A stretch of DNA of 64,000 nt from Cyclospora cayetanensis (taxonomy: Eukaryota; Apicomplexa; Conoidasida; Eucoccidiorida; Eimeriidae): positions 1 through 64,000 of the forward strand of contig NW_020312746.1 in the NCBI RefSeq assembly GCF_002999335.1. Direction: 5' to 3'. A program made the translations under genes and the position numbers. Shown in pieces: positions 61,760 to 64,000 of the stretch. Below the pieces are notes generated by a model, which saw only the letters and a program-made list of their open reading frames with translations, did no database searches and had not been told where the DNA came from. Every line of letters begins with the position of its first letter. Positions within the stretch are counted from its first letter, which is position 1.

Positions 61760-62279
61760 TGTTCAGGTGATAAACGGGGCCCCGCAAGGATAAGAAGGTT
61801 TGTCTGCAGTTTCAGGCTCTGGAACTGCATTTCATACAATAGCGAGTTCGCAGCGGGTTCACTTTCTCTGTGTGAGTGCCAGTATCATCGATTTGATGAT
61901 CGTAGTGTTTTGCTGGTGTCGAGCGTCCTGCTGCTGGACGCGTGGAGAGTAGAGGACCCCTTTAACATCGACCCGGCAGCATTACACCACGGCACTCCGT
62001 TTTTGAATGCGCTGCAGCAGTCACACTGCTCGCGGCTGCCTCGCCGCAAAAGAGCAGCGTAATCCGAAAGCTGCAGGGGGGGGGCAGCTGCTTGTGTGGT
62101 TCTTTCCTTCGTGGAACTGCTGATGTTGACAATAATCGCGCGTTTACAACACCCGTGGGACCTCTTCACTAATACAGGCGACCTATTGGAGGCACCCTCT
62201 AGAGGTGGCAGCTGTTTTTTGCTCGTGTGTTTTGCTGCCGGAAGCATGCCAAGAGCGCGATGAGGCTGAGAATTACTGC

Positions 62280-63440
62280 ATGCTACCAGTGATGCAGTCG
62301 CAGACGATGCTGCAGAAAGAGCAATCCCAGCAACAGCAGATGCCGCCGCAGCAGCAGCAGCAGCAAGAACCTGCGGCAATTCCAGCGTCTCTGTTCTACT
62401 CACGTCAGGGAGATCCGCCTCATAGTTTGGGTGGAGGGCACCTCGCTGGTCCCTCTCAAGCAGGAGAAACAGTTTTTCGTTTTGGCAAGTTTGCGGGTAA
62501 GACATTTGCGTATGTAGCCGCAATAGACAGCAGCTACTGCCGATGGGCAGCAAGCCTACCAGGACCGACTGGTCAGCTTGCTGCTTTTGTCGCATATTTG
62601 CAGCAGCGGCGGCAGCAGCAGCAGCACTCCCTCGACGCGCATCAACAGAGCCATGAGCATCAGGCTGGCGCGCATCGGCAGCAACAGCAGCAGCAGCAAC
62701 AGCAGCAACAGCTCAATTTGCGGATATCACCCAGTAGTGGCTCCCTCGAACTTGCTGCTGTTGGCTTTGCTGCACCACGCGCAGAGGTGGCGTCTGCAGG
62801 ATCGACAGCAGCAGCAGCAACAACTATTACAACGGCAACAGCAGCAGCTCCAGCGGCAGCAACAACAACAGCTGTTACAACAGCAACAGCTGCAGCAGCA
62901 GCAACAACACCTATTACAGCAGCAGCAGCAGCAACTGCAGCGCATGCGGCAGTACTCGCCGCGGCAGGAGGAGCATATCCGCTGCAGCATCAATCGCTCT
63001 CCTGCTCGTTTAGTCAGTTTTCTGAGGTGGATGCTCCTGCAGAAAAAGGTGTTGCCGGTGCAAATATCGCGGAAGCAGGTGCTATTGTTGCTGCTGCTGC
63101 TGTTGCTGCTCCTGCTCCTGTCCCTTCGACGGCGGAGGATCTGGCAAGCGACTTCGACTTCGACTTGGATGATGCAATTCAGGGAGACTTGCAACCCGCT
63201 GCTAGTGCTCTGAGTGCGCGACGTCCAGCCTCTGGCCGCGAAGAGGAGCAAAAACGGCAGCAGAGCCAACAGCAGCTCGCTGTCTCGGCTGTCTCTCTGC
63301 ATGCTACTTCAGACACACCCACTGCTCAGGGGGCAGCTCTGCATTATCTGGACGGCTTACGCTACACGCCTCCTTCTAGCGGCAGCAAGGGGGGTGGCCT
63401 CTGCAGCGGCGGGAGTGTAAGCCCTAGTGATGGTGGTGTT

Positions 63441-63480
<40 letters not shown>

Positions 63481-63523
63481 CTCCGGTGATCGCCGAGGCC
63501 CCAGGGCCTCCCCCGGTGCCGTG

Positions 63524-63577
<54 letters not shown>

Positions 63578-63679
63578 GGCTTCCCCCCCTACCCTTGATG
63601 CCGGTGCGACTCCTTTGCACGTCGAAGTGTCTGTGGCGCTCGAGATTTGCGCCGAAGACAGTTTCCGAGTTGTTGCACT

Positions 63680-63712
<33 letters not shown>

Positions 63713-63929
63713 CAGGCGGCAGGGAGGCCCCCGAGGCAGCAGCAAAGGCGCTGTGTGGAGTCCGCTGCTGCCTTGGGCTGTTGGAAGCTATCTGCAAGTT
63801 CGTTTCTGCATTTCAGACTGTCGCTCTGCAACAGACTTTTGCCGCACCGCTGCAGCTGCCGTCGTTTTTCTGCGGTGGGACTGGTGCCTTCTTGGGGAGG
63901 TGTGGCTGCTGTTGTCTTTCAGGCGCTGA
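62280..63929 (+). CDS. Gln/Ala/Ser-rich protein with a GK..GK..YC.W motif domain (3' end probably beyond window)
   Basis: The first ATG in the open frame is at 62,280; the frame is open further upstream, so an earlier exon is possible. After a Gln-rich start, residues 66-107 form a compact motif: FRFGKFAGKTFAYVAAIDSS, then YCRW and a GPTGQLAAFVAYL helix. It resembles short DUF3820/ExoX-C-type modules found beside nucleic-acid enzymes (recalled, not searched). Long low-complexity tracts follow, then a unique stretch HVEVSVALEICAEDSFRVVA near residues 447-466. The frame ends at TGA 63,929, but acceptors at 63,815 and 63,920 (TTGTCTTTCAG) precede a frame coding ALKTQWISEENDTPKD that stays open to the window edge. 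The tail after the last Gln run is therefore probably intron and the gene likely continues. Function not recognised. Confidence 0.6.
63441..63479 (+). repeat. AGC triplet run (Ser13)
   Basis: Thirteen AGC triplets in the reading frame of the 62.28 kb gene, giving 13 consecutive serines. Confidence 0.95.
63525..63575 (+). repeat. GCA triplet run (Ala17)
   Basis: Seventeen GCA triplets, read as 17 alanines in the same frame. This is the same repeat in another phase. Confidence 0.95.
63681..63710 (+). repeat. CAG triplet run (Gln10)
   Basis: Ten CAG triplets, read as 10 glutamines in the same frame. Confidence 0.95.
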
Positions 63930-64000
63930 AAACGCAATGGATTTCCGAGGAAAATGACACACCAAAAGACGCGCTAGCAAAACGTCCAAGCAACAGCACG

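Larger units (their letters stand above)
60226..62279. other. Gene-poor stretch, repeats only
   Basis: About 2 kb. It may include the 3' end of the plus-strand retroelement; a purine run at 60,504-60,513 could be a polypurine tract, unproven. It also holds copy B of the dispersed repeat (61,013-61,095) and a GC-rich hairpin (61,734-61,759). ORFs at 61,550-62,062 (plus) and 61,885-62,595 (minus) have no recognisable product. Confidence 0.4.

Noticed and set aside
61550..62062. 170-codon plus-strand ORF
   Set aside because: No recognisable product, no clear Kozak or splice context, and a composition like intergenic DNA. It could be a 5' exon of the next gene, but nothing shows it.
61885..62595. 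236-codon minus-strand ORF
   Set aside because: It is antisense to the CAG-rich start of the 62.28 kb gene and has Ala runs from reading the same repeat backwards. No domain was recognised.
62727..63302. Minus-strand ORF with long Cys/Ser runs
   Set aside because: Poly-Cys from reading GCA/CAG repeats in reverse; it is a shadow of the plus-strand gene.
63441..63710. CAG/AGC/GCA runs as a CRISPR-like array
   Set aside because: Simple triplet repeats without spacers, in a eukaryotic coding exon.
1..64000. tRNA, rRNA, telomeric TTTAGGG arrays
   Set aside because: A reading for T-loop-like motifs and telomere repeats found only isolated chance matches. A covariance-model scan was not possible.

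Overview
The window looks like nuclear DNA of a coccidian apicomplexan, most probably Eimeria or a close relative. The evidence is: intron-dense genes with AG|GTAAG-type splice sites; CAG/GCA/AGC runs coding for long Gln, Ala and Ser tracts; an axonemal dynein heavy chain (these parasites have flagellated microgametes); an organellar threonyl-tRNA synthetase with a signal-plus-transit leader as used for the apicoplast; and decayed Ty3/gypsy elements of the chromovirus type. No phylogenetic search was possible, so the genus is an inference.

Layout. 1-22,912 (minus): one very large dynein heavy chain gene, with its C-terminus beyond the left edge. 24,158-27,089 (plus): a WDR26/Gid7 homologue (LisH-CTLH-WD40), head-to-head with the dynein gene across about 1.2 kb. 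27,125-27,660: a weak, unrecognised candidate. 28,573-31,802 (minus): organellar threonyl-tRNA synthetase. 32,941-39,298 (plus): an acyl-CoA synthetase-like gene whose AMP-binding motifs look degenerate. 39.9-41.2 kb (plus): an unrecognised multi-exon gene. 41,982-45,513 (plus): a KH-domain RNA-binding protein, for which three exons join in phase. 47,260-50,620 (minus): a decayed chromovirus-like retroelement. 53,152-56,005 (minus): a CCCH zinc-finger protein with extreme low-complexity tracts. 57,720-60,225 (plus): a second decayed retroelement that forms an inverted repeat with the first. 62,280 to the right edge (plus): a Gln/Ala/Ser-rich protein with a short GK..GK..YC.W motif domain, probably continuing past the window.

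The genes do not form a pathway or operon; this is an ordinary eukaryotic gene neighbourhood. The left half (to about 45.5 kb) is dense in conserved genes with few repeats. The right half is repeat-rich, with retroelement remnants, microsatellites and homopolymeric amino-acid repeats. The observations most worth following are the paired chromovirus remnants that share the same internal RNase H deletion, the acyl-CoA synthetase with lost catalytic motifs, and a gene in which CAG-type repeats are read in all three phases within 300 bp. Exon borders are exact only where stated; elsewhere gene limits are approximate.
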